Shown piece by piece: positions 10,245-18,443 of a stretch of 53,324 nt of DNA. The notes beneath the pieces were generated by a model. That model was not told the origin of the DNA, ran no database searches, and worked only from the letters and a program-made list of their open reading frames with translations. Origin of the DNA: an uncultured Anaerolineae bacterium (lineage in GTDB: Bacteria > Chloroflexota > Anaerolineae > Aggregatilineales > UBA2796); assembly GCA_938005675.1 (NCBI GenBank), contig CALKXH010000026.1, positions 1 to 53,324 of the forward strand. The letters are read 5' to 3'. Each line of letters begins with the position of its first letter. Position 1 is the stretch's first letter. The position numbers were made by a program, and so were the translations under genes.

Positions 10245-11360
10245 GTGAACGCCGTGAAACGATCTTCTGATCGACAGCGCTCCAACGCCAAGCTGCCGCT
10301 GTTCTGGCTGATGCTGGCAATCGGCGTCCTGTTTGTGAGTTTTGGGCTAGGTCTCTATTTGATCACCACGCGCCCTGTTAGACTTGTGATCGAGCAGAGC
10401 AGCTTCCACGTGCGGACGGCTCAGCGCAGTGTTGGTGGCTTGTTGGATGAACTCGGCATTCGGCTTGAGCCCGAAGATCGGCTCTCCCTTGCGCGCGAGG
10501 CGCCTGTGACCAGCGGCATGACCCTCTACATCGATAAGGCTGAGACGGTCATCTTGGAGCATGACGGCGAACAGCGCCGCTTCCTGACTCACCAGACAGC
10601 GCCACGCGCCATCTTGCAGGAGGCGGGCGTGAGGCTCGGCGCACACGACCAAGTCATGGTCGATGGCGCGCCGCTCTCAGAAGCCGCTCCGACCGCTCCG
10701 CCGCGCCATCTGCGCGTGTTGCGCGCGCGCGCCGTACAAGTGCAAGATGGCGATCAAGCCCCGCTGACCCTCTTCACGGTCGCCCAGAGCGTCGGGGAGG
10801 CGCTGCACGAAGCACGCATCGGTCTGCACGTGGCCGATCGCATCGCCCCAAACGTGGACGAGCCGCTTGAGTCTGAGCGCATCGTCATTCAGCGCTCCGC
10901 CCCGTTCACCATCGCGCTGGATGGACGATTGCTGGCTGCGCGCAGCGCCGCGCGCACTGTCGGCGAGGCGCTTGCCGAGGCGGGCGTCGCGCTGATCGGG
11001 CTGGATTACTGCCTGCCCGAAGAGAGCGCGCCGCTCCTGCCCAACATGACCGTTCAGGTCATTCGGGTGACCGAAGAAGATGAAATTGAACGCAGCGAAA
11101 TAGACTTTCAACAGGTTTTTCAGCCCGATGTGAGTATCCCGCCGGAGACGCAGAAGGTCATTCAGGCGGGCGTGAAAGGCATTCTGGAACGCCGCGTGCG
11201 CGTGCGCCGCGAAAATGGCGTCGAGGTCAGCCGATCGCTGCCCTATTCGGTCGTGGTGCGCGATCCGCGCCCCGAGGTGATCGCGATCGGCGCCACGCCC
11301 GCCTTGCTCACGCCTGAGCCAACCAAGACACCTTTGCCGCCCCCTGCGCCCGGCTCCTGA
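10245..11360 (+). CDS. DUF348 and G5 domain cell-envelope protein (YabE/RpfB-like)
   Basis: Membrane-anchored extracytoplasmic protein of about 371 residues. Order: short basic N terminus, one membrane segment (LPLFWLMLAIGVLFVSFGLG), three DUF348 ubiquitin-like repeats (each with a pattern such as RTVGEALAEAGVAL), a G5 domain (IPPETQKVIQAGVKGILERR), and a Pro-rich tail. These modules occur in YabE of Bacillus and the resuscitation factor RpfB, where they accompany peptidoglycan-cleaving domains. Here no 3D, RpfB or lysozyme-like catalytic domain follows, so this may be only a binding protein. The start is uncertain: GTG at 10245 or 10254 avoids overlap with the SRP RNA, whereas a GTG at 10188 lies inside it. 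It is followed 29 bases later by rsmA, the same pairing as in Firmicutes. Confidence 0.82.
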   Translation: MNAVKRSSDRQRSNAKLPLFWLMLAIGVLFVSFGLGLYLITTRPVRLVIEQSSFHVRTAQRSVGGLLDELGIRLEPEDRLSLAREAPVTSGMTLYIDKAETVILEHDGEQRRFLTHQTAPRAILQEAGVRLGAHDQVMVDGAPLSEAAPTAPPRHLRVLRARAVQVQDGDQAPLTLFTVAQSVGEALHEARIGLHVADRIAPNVDEPLESERIVIQRSAPFTIALDGRLLAARSAARTVGEALAEAGVALIGLDYCLPEESAPLLPNMTVQVIRVTEEDEIERSEIDFQQVFQPDVSIPPETQKVIQAGVKGILERRVRVRRENGVEVSRSLPYSVVVRDPRPEVIAIGATPALLTPEPTKTPLPPPAPGS

Positions 11361-11389
11361 TCGCCCTTGTTGAGACGGAGTCGCTGCTG

Positions 11390-12229
11390 ATGAATGTCAA
11401 ACACCTGCTGGAGAAACTGAACATCCAGCCGAAGAAGAGCCTTGGGCAGAACTTCCTGCAAGACCCGAACACTTTAGACAAGATCGCCAACGCCGCCGAT
11501 ATCGCCCCGACCGATACCGTGCTGGAGATCGGCGCGGGCACCGGCGCCCTGACCATCAAGCTGGCACAGCGCGCTGCCCAAGTTCTCGCCATTGAAATTG
11601 ACGAGCGCCTGTTGCCCCTCTTGCACAGCCAACTGCGCGACTTCCCCAACGTGAACGTCTACCACGCCGATATCCTGCAAGTCGACCTCGACGTGCTGCT
11701 GGGCGGACGCCCATATCTAGTCGTTGCCAACTTGCCTTACTACATCACCAGCAAGATTCTGCGTCACCTCTTCGAGGCGCGCCACAAAGCGCAGCGGCTC
11801 GTCCTCACAGTCCAGCAGGAGGTCGCCGAGCGGCTTGTGGCAGCGCCCGGCGAGATGAGCTTGCTGAGCGTCAGCGCGCAATTCTATGGCAGTCCGCGCA
11901 TCGTGGCACGCCTGAGTCCGTCGGTCTTCTACCCGCGCCCAGAGGTGGCTTCCGCCGTGGTGCGCATCGATGTCTACGCCCAGCCGCCCGTCGAGGTGCC
12001 CGATGAGCAAGTTTTCTTCCACGTGGTCAGCGCGGGCTTCGGGCAGCGGCGCAAACAGCTGAAGAACTCGCTCAGCAGCGGCTTGGCGATCTCGCACACC
12101 GCCGCCGCCGATCTGCTCACGCGCGCCGGAGTCGATCCGATGCGCCGCGCCGAGACGCTCAGCCTTGAAGAGTGGGCTGCCATCGCGCGCCTGTTCGCCG
12201 CCCAAGATGCGCGCCTGTTTGTTCAGTAG
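11390..12229 (+). CDS. rsmA: 16S rRNA (adenine(1518)-N(6)/adenine(1519)-N(6))-dimethyltransferase
   Basis: Also known as KsgA: SAM-dependent enzyme that dimethylates the two adjacent adenines in the 3' terminal hairpin of 16S rRNA late in small-subunit assembly. The 279 residues are normal. KKSLGQNFLQD is the family N-terminal signature, VLEIGAGTGALT is the SAM-binding motif, NLPYYITS is the catalytic N-L-P-Y motif, and VFYPRPEVASAVVRI is the C-terminal family block. Loss of the enzyme in other bacteria gives kasugamycin resistance. It follows the G5-domain gene and probably shares its transcript. Confidence 0.96.
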   Translation: MNVKHLLEKLNIQPKKSLGQNFLQDPNTLDKIANAADIAPTDTVLEIGAGTGALTIKLAQRAAQVLAIEIDERLLPLLHSQLRDFPNVNVYHADILQVDLDVLLGGRPYLVVANLPYYITSKILRHLFEARHKAQRLVLTVQQEVAERLVAAPGEMSLLSVSAQFYGSPRIVARLSPSVFYPRPEVASAVVRIDVYAQPPVEVPDEQVFFHVVSAGFGQRRKQLKNSLSSGLAISHTAAADLLTRAGVDPMRRAETLSLEEWAAIARLFAAQDARLFVQ

Positions 12230-12339
12230 CTTTAAGCGTATTTTTACCATTCTTTAGCGCTCTATGACTGAGACAACCAAGCTCAGAGTGGGTACAATTT
12301 ATCAGAGCGTTAAAATGGCACGACCGAAGGTAGGCAACC

Positions 12340-13368
12340 ATGCAAGAGCCAACTTCCCAAGCCCAAGCGCCCACCTATTCCGTCGTGGCGCCCGTCTATA
12401 ACGAGGCGGAGGGGCTGCCTGAATTCTACAGGCGCGTGCGCGCCGTCATGGAAGGTCTGGGCGAGACATGGGAGCTGATCCTCGTCAACGACGGCAGCCG
12501 CGATAACTCCCTAGAGGTCATGCGCCAACTCAGCGCCGCCGATCCGCACGTGCGCGTGATCGACTTCGCCCGCAACTTCGGTCACCAAATCGCCGTGACC
12601 GCCGGCATGGACTACGCGCGCGGCGACGCCGTCATCATCATCGACTCCGACCTGCAAGACCCGCCTGAGACCATCCCCGCGCTGGTCGCCAAGTGGCGCG
12701 AGGGCTATGAGGTCGTCTACGCCGTGCGCAACAAGCGTCCGGGCGAGACGTGGTTCAAGCTCTTCACCGCGAAGTTGTTCTATCGCATCATCTACCGCAT
12801 CACTGACGTGCACATCCCCGTCGATACCGGCGATTTCCGCCTGATGGATCGGCGCGTGGTCGACGCCGTCATCAACATGCGCGAGCACAACCGCTTCATC
12901 CGCGGCATGACCAGCTGGGTCGGCTTCAGGCAGACGGGCGTGTACTACGACCGCGACGTCCGCAAATACGGCAGCACTAGCTATCCGCTGCGCAAGATGC
13001 TCAAGCTGGCGTGGGACGCCGTGACGGGCTTCTCGTTCTTCCCGCTGCGCTTGGCGATCTACGCCGCTTTCGTGCTGTTCGTGCTCTCGGTCTTAGCGAT
13101 CCCGCTCGTGGCGGTCTTGCGGCTTGCGACGGGGGAGCAGCTCTTCGAGGGGCAAGCGACCGCCATCACCGTCGTGCTGCTGCTCGGCTCGGCGCAGTTC
13201 TTCTTCTTCTTCGTGCTAGGGCAGTACGTGGCGCGCATCTACGACGAAGTGCGCGGACGTCCGCTCTACATCGTGGCGGATACCTTCGGCTACGAGGATG
13301 CGGGCAAGCCGCAGCGCCATCGCATCCGAATGACTCAGCCCGCCGATCCCAATCCGCCTTCGGCTTAG
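12340..13368 (+). CDS. GT2 family glycosyltransferase (polyprenyl-phosphate sugar transferase type)
   Basis: Membrane-associated glycosyltransferase, 342 residues. The N-terminal GT-A domain shows YSVVAPVYNEAEGLPEFY, ELILVNDGSRDNS (nucleotide-binding Asp) and IIDSDLQDPPETIP, the DxD-type motif of the DPM1/GtrB/ArnC subgroup. The C terminus has two long membrane helices (about residues 236-260 and 270-300), typical of undecaprenyl-phosphate glucose, mannose or aminoarabinose transferases. It likely makes a lipid-linked sugar used by envelope GT-C enzymes such as those at 18.4 and 39.0 kb. The donor sugar cannot be predicted. The 110-base gap upstream carries a TACAAT at 12293-12298 with a weak -35. 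Confidence 0.88.
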   Translation: MQEPTSQAQAPTYSVVAPVYNEAEGLPEFYRRVRAVMEGLGETWELILVNDGSRDNSLEVMRQLSAADPHVRVIDFARNFGHQIAVTAGMDYARGDAVIIIDSDLQDPPETIPALVAKWREGYEVVYAVRNKRPGETWFKLFTAKLFYRIIYRITDVHIPVDTGDFRLMDRRVVDAVINMREHNRFIRGMTSWVGFRQTGVYYDRDVRKYGSTSYPLRKMLKLAWDAVTGFSFFPLRLAIYAAFVLFVLSVLAIPLVAVLRLATGEQLFEGQATAITVVLLLGSAQFFFFFVLGQYVARIYDEVRGRPLYIVADTFGYEDAGKPQRHRIRMTQPADPNPPSA

Positions 13369-13411
13369 CCCGATCCGCCCCCCTTTGCATGACTGTTCTC
13401 TTGACAAAGGC

Positions 13412-13440
13412 TTGACTCACACAAACGTTCGGTTTATGAT
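13412..13440 (+). promoter_or_regulatory. sigma-70 promoter of lexA
   Basis: TTGACT (13412-13417), 17 bases, TATGAT (13435-13440), 64 bases before the lexA ATG. A second TTGACA lies just upstream (13401-13406) but has no well-spaced -10. The candidate LexA operator sits at the predicted start of transcription. Confidence 0.7.
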
Positions 13441-13454
13441 TGATTATAAAAATC

Positions 13455-13466
13455 GAACAGATGCGC
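13455..13466 (+). promoter_or_regulatory. candidate LexA operator (autoregulation)
   Basis: GAACAGATGCGC: a perfect left half-site GAAC with A-G-A-T spacer and a degraded right half (GCGC for GTTC). The same CGAACAG core stands in the uvrA promoter. Located 14-26 bases downstream of the -10, a normal position for self-repression. A degenerate half-site would suit a weakly repressed lexA. Confidence 0.5.
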
Positions 13467-13504
13467 AATGCCGCCCGAAAAGCGCCTGAAGCAAGGAGAC
13501 CGTC

Positions 13505-14185
13505 ATGCAAGGCTACGATTCGCTCTCTGAGAAGCAGAAAGCCATCCTGCGCGTGATCAAAGATTGGCTGACTCAGCGCGGCTACCCGCCCACCATCCGC
13601 GATATCGGCTACGCCGTCGGGATCAGCTCCACCTCTGTCGTCAACTACAACTTGAACAAGCTGGTCGAGGCGGGCTTCGTCATCCGCTCGGAGAACATCT
13701 CGCGCGGCATCCGCCTGAACCCTGAGCTGATGGGCGAGATTCCCGTGCGCCTGAGCGGCGATAACGAGATCGTGCGCGTGCCGATGCTCGGTCAGATCGT
13801 GGCAGGCGAGCCGCTGCCCGTGCTGGGCGACGACTTCGAGCATTACGATGAGGACTCGCTGATGAGCGTGCCGAGCTACCTGCTCGGCGGCGCCGATCCC
13901 ACGCAAGTTTACGCGCTCAAGGTCAGCGGCTACTCGATGATCGACGCCATGATCAACGACGGCGATACCGTGATCCTGCGCCGCCAAGCGACCGCCCGCA
14001 ACGGCGAGATGGTGGCGGTCTGGCTGAGCGAGCGCGGCGAGACGACCCTCAAACGCTTCTACGACGAGGGCGAGCGCGTCCGCCTGCAGCCGGCTAACCC
14101 GACCATGCAGCCGATCTACGTCGATAAGGATAAGGTGGAAATACAAGGCAAGGTGCTGGCAGTCCTGCGCCGCGTCGCCAGCTAG
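13505..14185 (+). CDS. lexA: LexA repressor
   Basis: SOS-response repressor and self-cleaving S24 peptidase, 226 residues. The N-terminal winged helix contains SEKQKAILRVIKDWLTQRG and PPTIRDIGYAVGISSTSVV. The cleavage site is the Ala-Gly in GQIVAGEPLP. The catalytic serine lies in VSGYSMIDAM and the lysine in ETTLKRFY. A tyrosine replaces the usual Asp before the serine (GYSM rather than GDSM), which I associate with Chloroflexota-type LexA. Activated RecA triggers cleavage and derepression. It has its own promoter and a candidate operator, and the uvrA promoter of this window carries a related box. Its 3' end overlaps the convergent HAD gene by four bases. Confidence 0.95.
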   Translation: MQGYDSLSEKQKAILRVIKDWLTQRGYPPTIRDIGYAVGISSTSVVNYNLNKLVEAGFVIRSENISRGIRLNPELMGEIPVRLSGDNEIVRVPMLGQIVAGEPLPVLGDDFEHYDEDSLMSVPSYLLGGADPTQVYALKVSGYSMIDAMINDGDTVILRRQATARNGEMVAVWLSERGETTLKRFYDEGERVRLQPANPTMQPIYVDKDKVEIQGKVLAVLRRVAS

Positions 14186-14853
14186 AAGCGCGCGCGCAAC
14201 GCCTCAAAGGGCAGCTCCGCCAGCGATTTCAAGGTCAGCGCCACGCCCTCAGGCTGACCGAGATGCTCCGTCAGCCAGTTGGGGACGGCGATACAGCGCA
14301 TCCCTGCGGCAATGGCAGCTTGCATCCCCGTCGGCGAGTCCTCGATGGCGATGCAGCGTTCGGGCGGCACGCCCAAACACGCCGCTGCTTTCAGGTACAC
14401 ATCCGGCGCGGGTTTGGCGTGCAGCACGTCGTCGCGCGTGACCACGCAACTGAAGTACTCCCACACGCCGTGCCAGCGCGCCCACTCCTCCACCCACGCC
14501 CGATCCGAGTTGGAAGCCAGCCCCAGCCCGATGCCCGCTGCGCGCGCCGCCTCAAGCAGCTCGCGGACGCCCGCCAACAGATTCAGGTCTCGGCATAGCT
14601 GCAGATAGTGTTCCTCTTGCGCGCGCAGCTCCTCAGCGCTGAGCGGATAGCCCTTGACCTGCGCGAAGTACTGATCGGGCATGAAGACGTTCGGCGCGCC
14701 GTTGTAGACGACTTTTCCGACGCGCTGACGCCACAGCTCGAGGTTGAGCGGCACGCCGTGCCGATCAAAAACCGCCTTCCACGCCTGAAAATCAGCCGAC
14801 TCAGTGTCAATTATCGTGCCGTCGAAATCGAAGATGATCGCCTCTACGGTCAT
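14182..14853 (-). CDS. HAD superfamily hydrolase, beta-phosphoglucomutase-like
   Basis: Cytoplasmic HAD enzyme of 223 residues, subfamily IA. Motif I is FDFDGTIIDTES (nucleophile Asp and acid/base Asp), motif II is GLASNSDRAW, motif III the Lys in HAKPAPDVYLKAA, and motif IV EDSPTGMQAAIAAG. A helical cap lies between motifs I and II. The closest known functions are sugar-phosphate phosphatases, phosphoglycolate phosphatase and beta-phosphoglucomutase, and the substrate is unresolved. It is the second gene of an operon with the histidine kinase (11-base gap). Confidence 0.88.
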   Translation of the reverse strand: MTVEAIIFDFDGTIIDTESADFQAWKAVFDRHGVPLNLELWRQRVGKVVYNGAPNVFMPDQYFAQVKGYPLSAEELRAQEEHYLQLCRDLNLLAGVRELLEAARAAGIGLGLASNSDRAWVEEWARWHGVWEYFSCVVTRDDVLHAKPAPDVYLKAAACLGVPPERCIAIEDSPTGMQAAIAAGMRCIAVPNWLTEHLGQPEGVALTLKSLAELPFEALRARF

Positions 14854-14864
14854 TGGCGCTCCAT

Positions 14865-17198
14865 TCAGGACTTGATAGGCACGCTCGGCGAGGTCAGGCG
14901 TGCGCTGCTGGCAAAGGGCGAGGTGACCTCAAAGCGCGAGGTGCTCTTATCGCGCTCGGTCAGCTGAGTCGGCAGTACGATGTGGACGGTCGTGCCGGGC
15001 AGTTTCTCCATGTCCATGCCCGGACTCTCCACCCAGATGCGCCCGCCATGCGCGTTGATCACGCCGCGCGCGATGGTCAGTCCCAAGCCCGGCCCGGCGC
15101 CCATGAACTTAGTAGCGCCGCTGGAGTGCAAGCCCGGATCGCCGACGCGGAAGAACTTCTCGAAGATCAGCTCGTGGTTGCGCGGGTCGATCCCGATGCC
15201 GGTATCCTTGATCTCAACGTGGATGACCTCATCGCGCTCGGCTTCATGCTCTAGGCGCGCCGTGATATCGATGCGCCCGCCGTCCGGCGTGTATTTGATA
15301 GCGTTCAGCACCACGTTCTTGAAAGCTTGCACAAGGCGCTGCTGATCGGCTTCGATCTCAGGCAAGCCTTTCATGCCGCGCACGGTCAGCTGCAATTTGC
15401 GCTGCTTGATGCTCTCTTGCAGCGGCTCGATGGAGAGCCGCAGCACGGCGTCCAACGTCGTCGGCATGAAGCGCAAGTCCATAGCGTCCAGACCGAGACG
15501 GCTGACGTCGAGCATGTCGGCGATCAGCGCCTCAAGGCGCTCGGTCGCCTTGCGGATGTTGCTGGTCATCATGCCGACGCGCTCAGGCTCGATCATCGGC
15601 AACTGGCTGAGCGTATCGAGGATATCGGTGTAGCCTTGAATCTGGGTCAGCGGCGTGCGCAGCTCGTGGCTGGCGATGGTCACGAAGTCGGTCTTGACCG
15701 AGTCGAGCAGTTCGAGGCGCTCTTTGGTGCTGATGATATCGCGGTTGAGGGCTTCGGTCTCGTCGCGGGCTTTGCGCAGGTCGCTGACCAAGCGCGCGTT
15801 GCGCAAGGCGACGCCCGTCTGCGTGGCGAGCGTGGTGAAGAGCTCTAAATCTTGAGGCGAGAAGGGATCGTCGCTGCTTTTAGCGCCCATCGCCAACACG
15901 CCGATGATCTGCCCCTGCATGATGATGGGCGCGTAGGCGCTCATGCGCAGCTGCTTGAAGAACGACTTGAGTTCAGGGGCGACTTCGGCGTAATCGGGCG
16001 AGTATTCAAGGTCGTACTGCAGCAGCGGGGAGCGTCGCTCGAAGAGCGTGACGTAGATCGGGCTGCTGCGCGGCAGCCAGCCGCGCACTTCGGGCATGTC
16101 GCTCTGGCTGCTGCGCATCGGCTCAAGGCGGACGGTCTCGTCGTTCTCGCTGGTCGCCAGCAGGATGCCGGCGCTGCGCACGCGCAGGGCGTTCCGCACG
16201 GCGGCAATCGCCATGTCGGAGAGTTCGGGCAGCTCGACGACCCCGGCGATATCTTGGCTGTACTGGCGCACGAAGGCGGTGTTGTCTTCGGGCGGCGCAC
16301 CAAAGACGCGATCCACCAGCGCAATGCTGAACAGGCGCAACGGCACGTACACGCCCGTTGCCACAGCCGCCGCCAGCACTGCGTAAATCAGCCGATTCGG
16401 ATCGTCAGCTGGCACGTTCTGGGCGACTAAAATCGCGCCCACGATGACGAGGAAAGTGATCGCCAAGGTCAGCGCGCTGGCGAAAGTCAGGCGGAAGATG
16501 CGCCGTACATCCAAGACTCGCAAGCTCAGCACGGCGTAGGTGACGCCCAACAAGCCGCCGATCTGCATCACCCAGCCGACCTCGCGCAGCCCGACGCTGC
16601 CGCTCACGCCGATCAGCGCGCCCATCAGCACCAAGGGCGCCATCAGCAGCCAAAACATCGAGCGATTGGCGACTTCGGCGAGGTGCGCCGTGGCAAAGGT
16701 GTAGACCGAGGCGATCAAGATGATCGTGCCGAGCAGCAGCCAGTAGCTCAGCGCCGCCAAGCTGAGCGTCGCGTTCGCCTCGCCAAAGGCGGCCGTGATC
16801 CAGCCCGTCTGACCGAGCGCCACCTTTTCGGGCGCGCTCAGCGCGCTCACAAACAAGCCGATCCACGCCAGCGAGCTCAAGCCGAACAGCCCGTAAACGA
16901 AACGACCGCCCAAGTAGCGCACCGTCAGGGCGGCGTAGCCCGCCAGCATCGCGCTCATCAGCAGAACTGCCACGGCGGGCTGCGTCAAGCCGCCCACGAA
17001 CAGCCCCGCATACGGACCCAAATGCGCCTCTGGCACCAGAAAGTGGATCGCCTGCGCAATCAAGGCGAGGGTGAGCGTGCCGCGCAGCCAATGGCGCGCG
17101 CGGCTGGCTTGACTGCTGCGGCGCAAGCTGTAGGCGAGCAACGCGACGTAGCCCGCACACATCAATGCGGCAAGAACGTACGTGAATGGAATCTCCAC
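14865..17198 (-). CDS. multi-TM sensor histidine kinase with GAF domain
   Basis: Membrane histidine kinase of 777 residues. About nine hydrophobic segments fill residues 1-295 (an MFS-unlike 7TM-type sensing region), followed by a GAF domain (about 320-470, ending TTLATQTGVALRNARLV), a coiled coil, HisKA with the phospho-accepting His511 in ASHELRTPLTQ, and HATPase_c with NVVLNAIKYTPDGG (N box), DTGIGIDP (G1) and GAGPGLGLTIARG (G2). The start is a GTG at 17198; no ATG lies close by. No response regulator is adjacent, making it an orphan kinase; it is transcribed with a HAD phosphatase. The signal is unknown. The 279-base divergent gap to the next gene (17199-17477) contains a TATACT at 17451-17456 facing right but no convincing -35. 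Confidence 0.9.
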   Translation of the reverse strand: MEIPFTYVLAALMCAGYVALLAYSLRRSSQASRARHWLRGTLTLALIAQAIHFLVPEAHLGPYAGLFVGGLTQPAVAVLLMSAMLAGYAALTVRYLGGRFVYGLFGLSSLAWIGLFVSALSAPEKVALGQTGWITAAFGEANATLSLAALSYWLLLGTIILIASVYTFATAHLAEVANRSMFWLLMAPLVLMGALIGVSGSVGLREVGWVMQIGGLLGVTYAVLSLRVLDVRRIFRLTFASALTLAITFLVIVGAILVAQNVPADDPNRLIYAVLAAAVATGVYVPLRLFSIALVDRVFGAPPEDNTAFVRQYSQDIAGVVELPELSDMAIAAVRNALRVRSAGILLATSENDETVRLEPMRSSQSDMPEVRGWLPRSSPIYVTLFERRSPLLQYDLEYSPDYAEVAPELKSFFKQLRMSAYAPIIMQGQIIGVLAMGAKSSDDPFSPQDLELFTTLATQTGVALRNARLVSDLRKARDETEALNRDIISTKERLELLDSVKTDFVTIASHELRTPLTQIQGYTDILDTLSQLPMIEPERVGMMTSNIRKATERLEALIADMLDVSRLGLDAMDLRFMPTTLDAVLRLSIEPLQESIKQRKLQLTVRGMKGLPEIEADQQRLVQAFKNVVLNAIKYTPDGGRIDITARLEHEAERDEVIHVEIKDTGIGIDPRNHELIFEKFFRVGDPGLHSSGATKFMGAGPGLGLTIARGVINAHGGRIWVESPGMDMEKLPGTTVHIVLPTQLTERDKSTSRFEVTSPFASSARLTSPSVPIKS

Positions 17199-17477
17199 AA
17201 GTCTTCAGCGGCGCAGCCCCTCGCGGAAGCCCTTGCCGCCTGCCTCCCTTCTCACAAATTCACCGCGCCGTGTGAAGAAACCTGCTGCATCTGACAAGTA
17301 CTTAAGCCGAAACTACAGCGCACCCTATTTTCAAGTATACCCTACTCTGGCGGGCTAGGGTAGCCTGCAAGGGCGAGGCTGCGCCCCGCTGAGACGAGCG
17401 CGGCGACTCTTGCGCCTTCTGGCACAAATCGGCACAATAGCGCCTGTGTCTATACTAAGCGTGAGAGATTCCCAGCC

Positions 17478-18443
17478 ATGTATCACATTCTTGTCCCTGA
17501 TAACCTCGATAAGGCGGGCTTGCGGCTGCTTGAGGCGGCTGAGGGCGTCACGGTGCAGGCAGCTGCCAAGATGAGCCGCGAGGAAGTCCTCGCCGCCATC
17601 CCCAACGCCGACGCGCTGATCATCCGCAGCGCCACCAAAGTCGACCGCGCCATGCTGGAAGCCGCCCCGAAGCTCAAACTGATCGGGCGGGCGGGCGTCG
17701 GCGTGGATAACGTCGACTTGGCGGCGGCGACCGAGCGCGGCGTGATCGTGATGAACGCGCCCGACGGCAACACGGTCGCCACGGCGGAGCTGGCAATCGG
17801 CTTGATGTTGGCGTTAGCGCGCCACATCCCCGCCGCCGACGGCAGCTTGAAGGCGGGGCAGTGGGAGCGCAAGGCGTACATGGGCATCGAGCTGCGCGGC
17901 AAGACGCTCGGCTTGATCGGCTTCGGGCGCGTCGGACGCGCCGTCGCCAAGCGCGCCGCCGCCTTCGAGATGACTCTGATCGCCTACGACCCGTACGTCA
18001 GCGCGGAGGTGGCTGCGCCTTACGGCGTGCAGATGGTGACGCTCGATGAACTCTACGCGCGCGCCGACTTCATCTCGCTGCACGCCGCCGTCACGCCTGA
18101 GAACTACCACCTGATCAACGCCGAGAGCCTCGCTAAGATGAAAGACGGCGTGCGCATCATCAACGACTCGCGCGGGGCGCTGATCGACGAGCACGCCCTC
18201 GCCGAGGCGATCAAAAGCGGCAAAGTGGCGGGCGCCGCTCTAGATGTCTATGAAGAAGAGCCGCCCAAGCCCGATAACCCGCTGATCGGGCTGCCGGGCG
18301 TGATCCACACGCCGCACCTCGGCGCCAGCACCTACGAGGCGCAGGACGAGGTGGCAGTCCAGATCGCTCAGCAGGCGCTTGATGCGTTGTTCAAGGGCGA
18401 GTATCGCAACGTGGTCAACCCTGAGGCGCTGAAAGGCGCATGA
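17478..18443 (+). CDS. D-2-hydroxyacid dehydrogenase, phosphoglycerate dehydrogenase-like
   Basis: NAD-dependent 2-hydroxyacid dehydrogenase, 321 residues, most like the catalytic half of SerA, which oxidises 3-phosphoglycerate in serine synthesis. Visible: ALIIRSATKVD (substrate loop), GRAGVGVDNVDL, Rossmann motif GLIGFGRVGRAV, IINDSRGALIDE with the catalytic Arg, DVYEEEPP with the Glu region, and TPHLGASTYEAQ with the catalytic His. It lacks the ASB and ACT regulatory domains of long SerA proteins, so no serine feedback is expected. The stretch usually written NCARG reads NDSRG here. The ATG at 17478 is 27 bases downstream of TATACT. It overlaps the next gene by four bases (ATGA). Other hydroxyacid substrates remain possible. 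Confidence 0.85.
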   Translation: MYHILVPDNLDKAGLRLLEAAEGVTVQAAAKMSREEVLAAIPNADALIIRSATKVDRAMLEAAPKLKLIGRAGVGVDNVDLAAATERGVIVMNAPDGNTVATAELAIGLMLALARHIPAADGSLKAGQWERKAYMGIELRGKTLGLIGFGRVGRAVAKRAAAFEMTLIAYDPYVSAEVAAPYGVQMVTLDELYARADFISLHAAVTPENYHLINAESLAKMKDGVRIINDSRGALIDEHALAEAIKSGKVAGAALDVYEEEPPKPDNPLIGLPGVIHTPHLGASTYEAQDEVAVQIAQQALDALFKGEYRNVVNPEALKGA

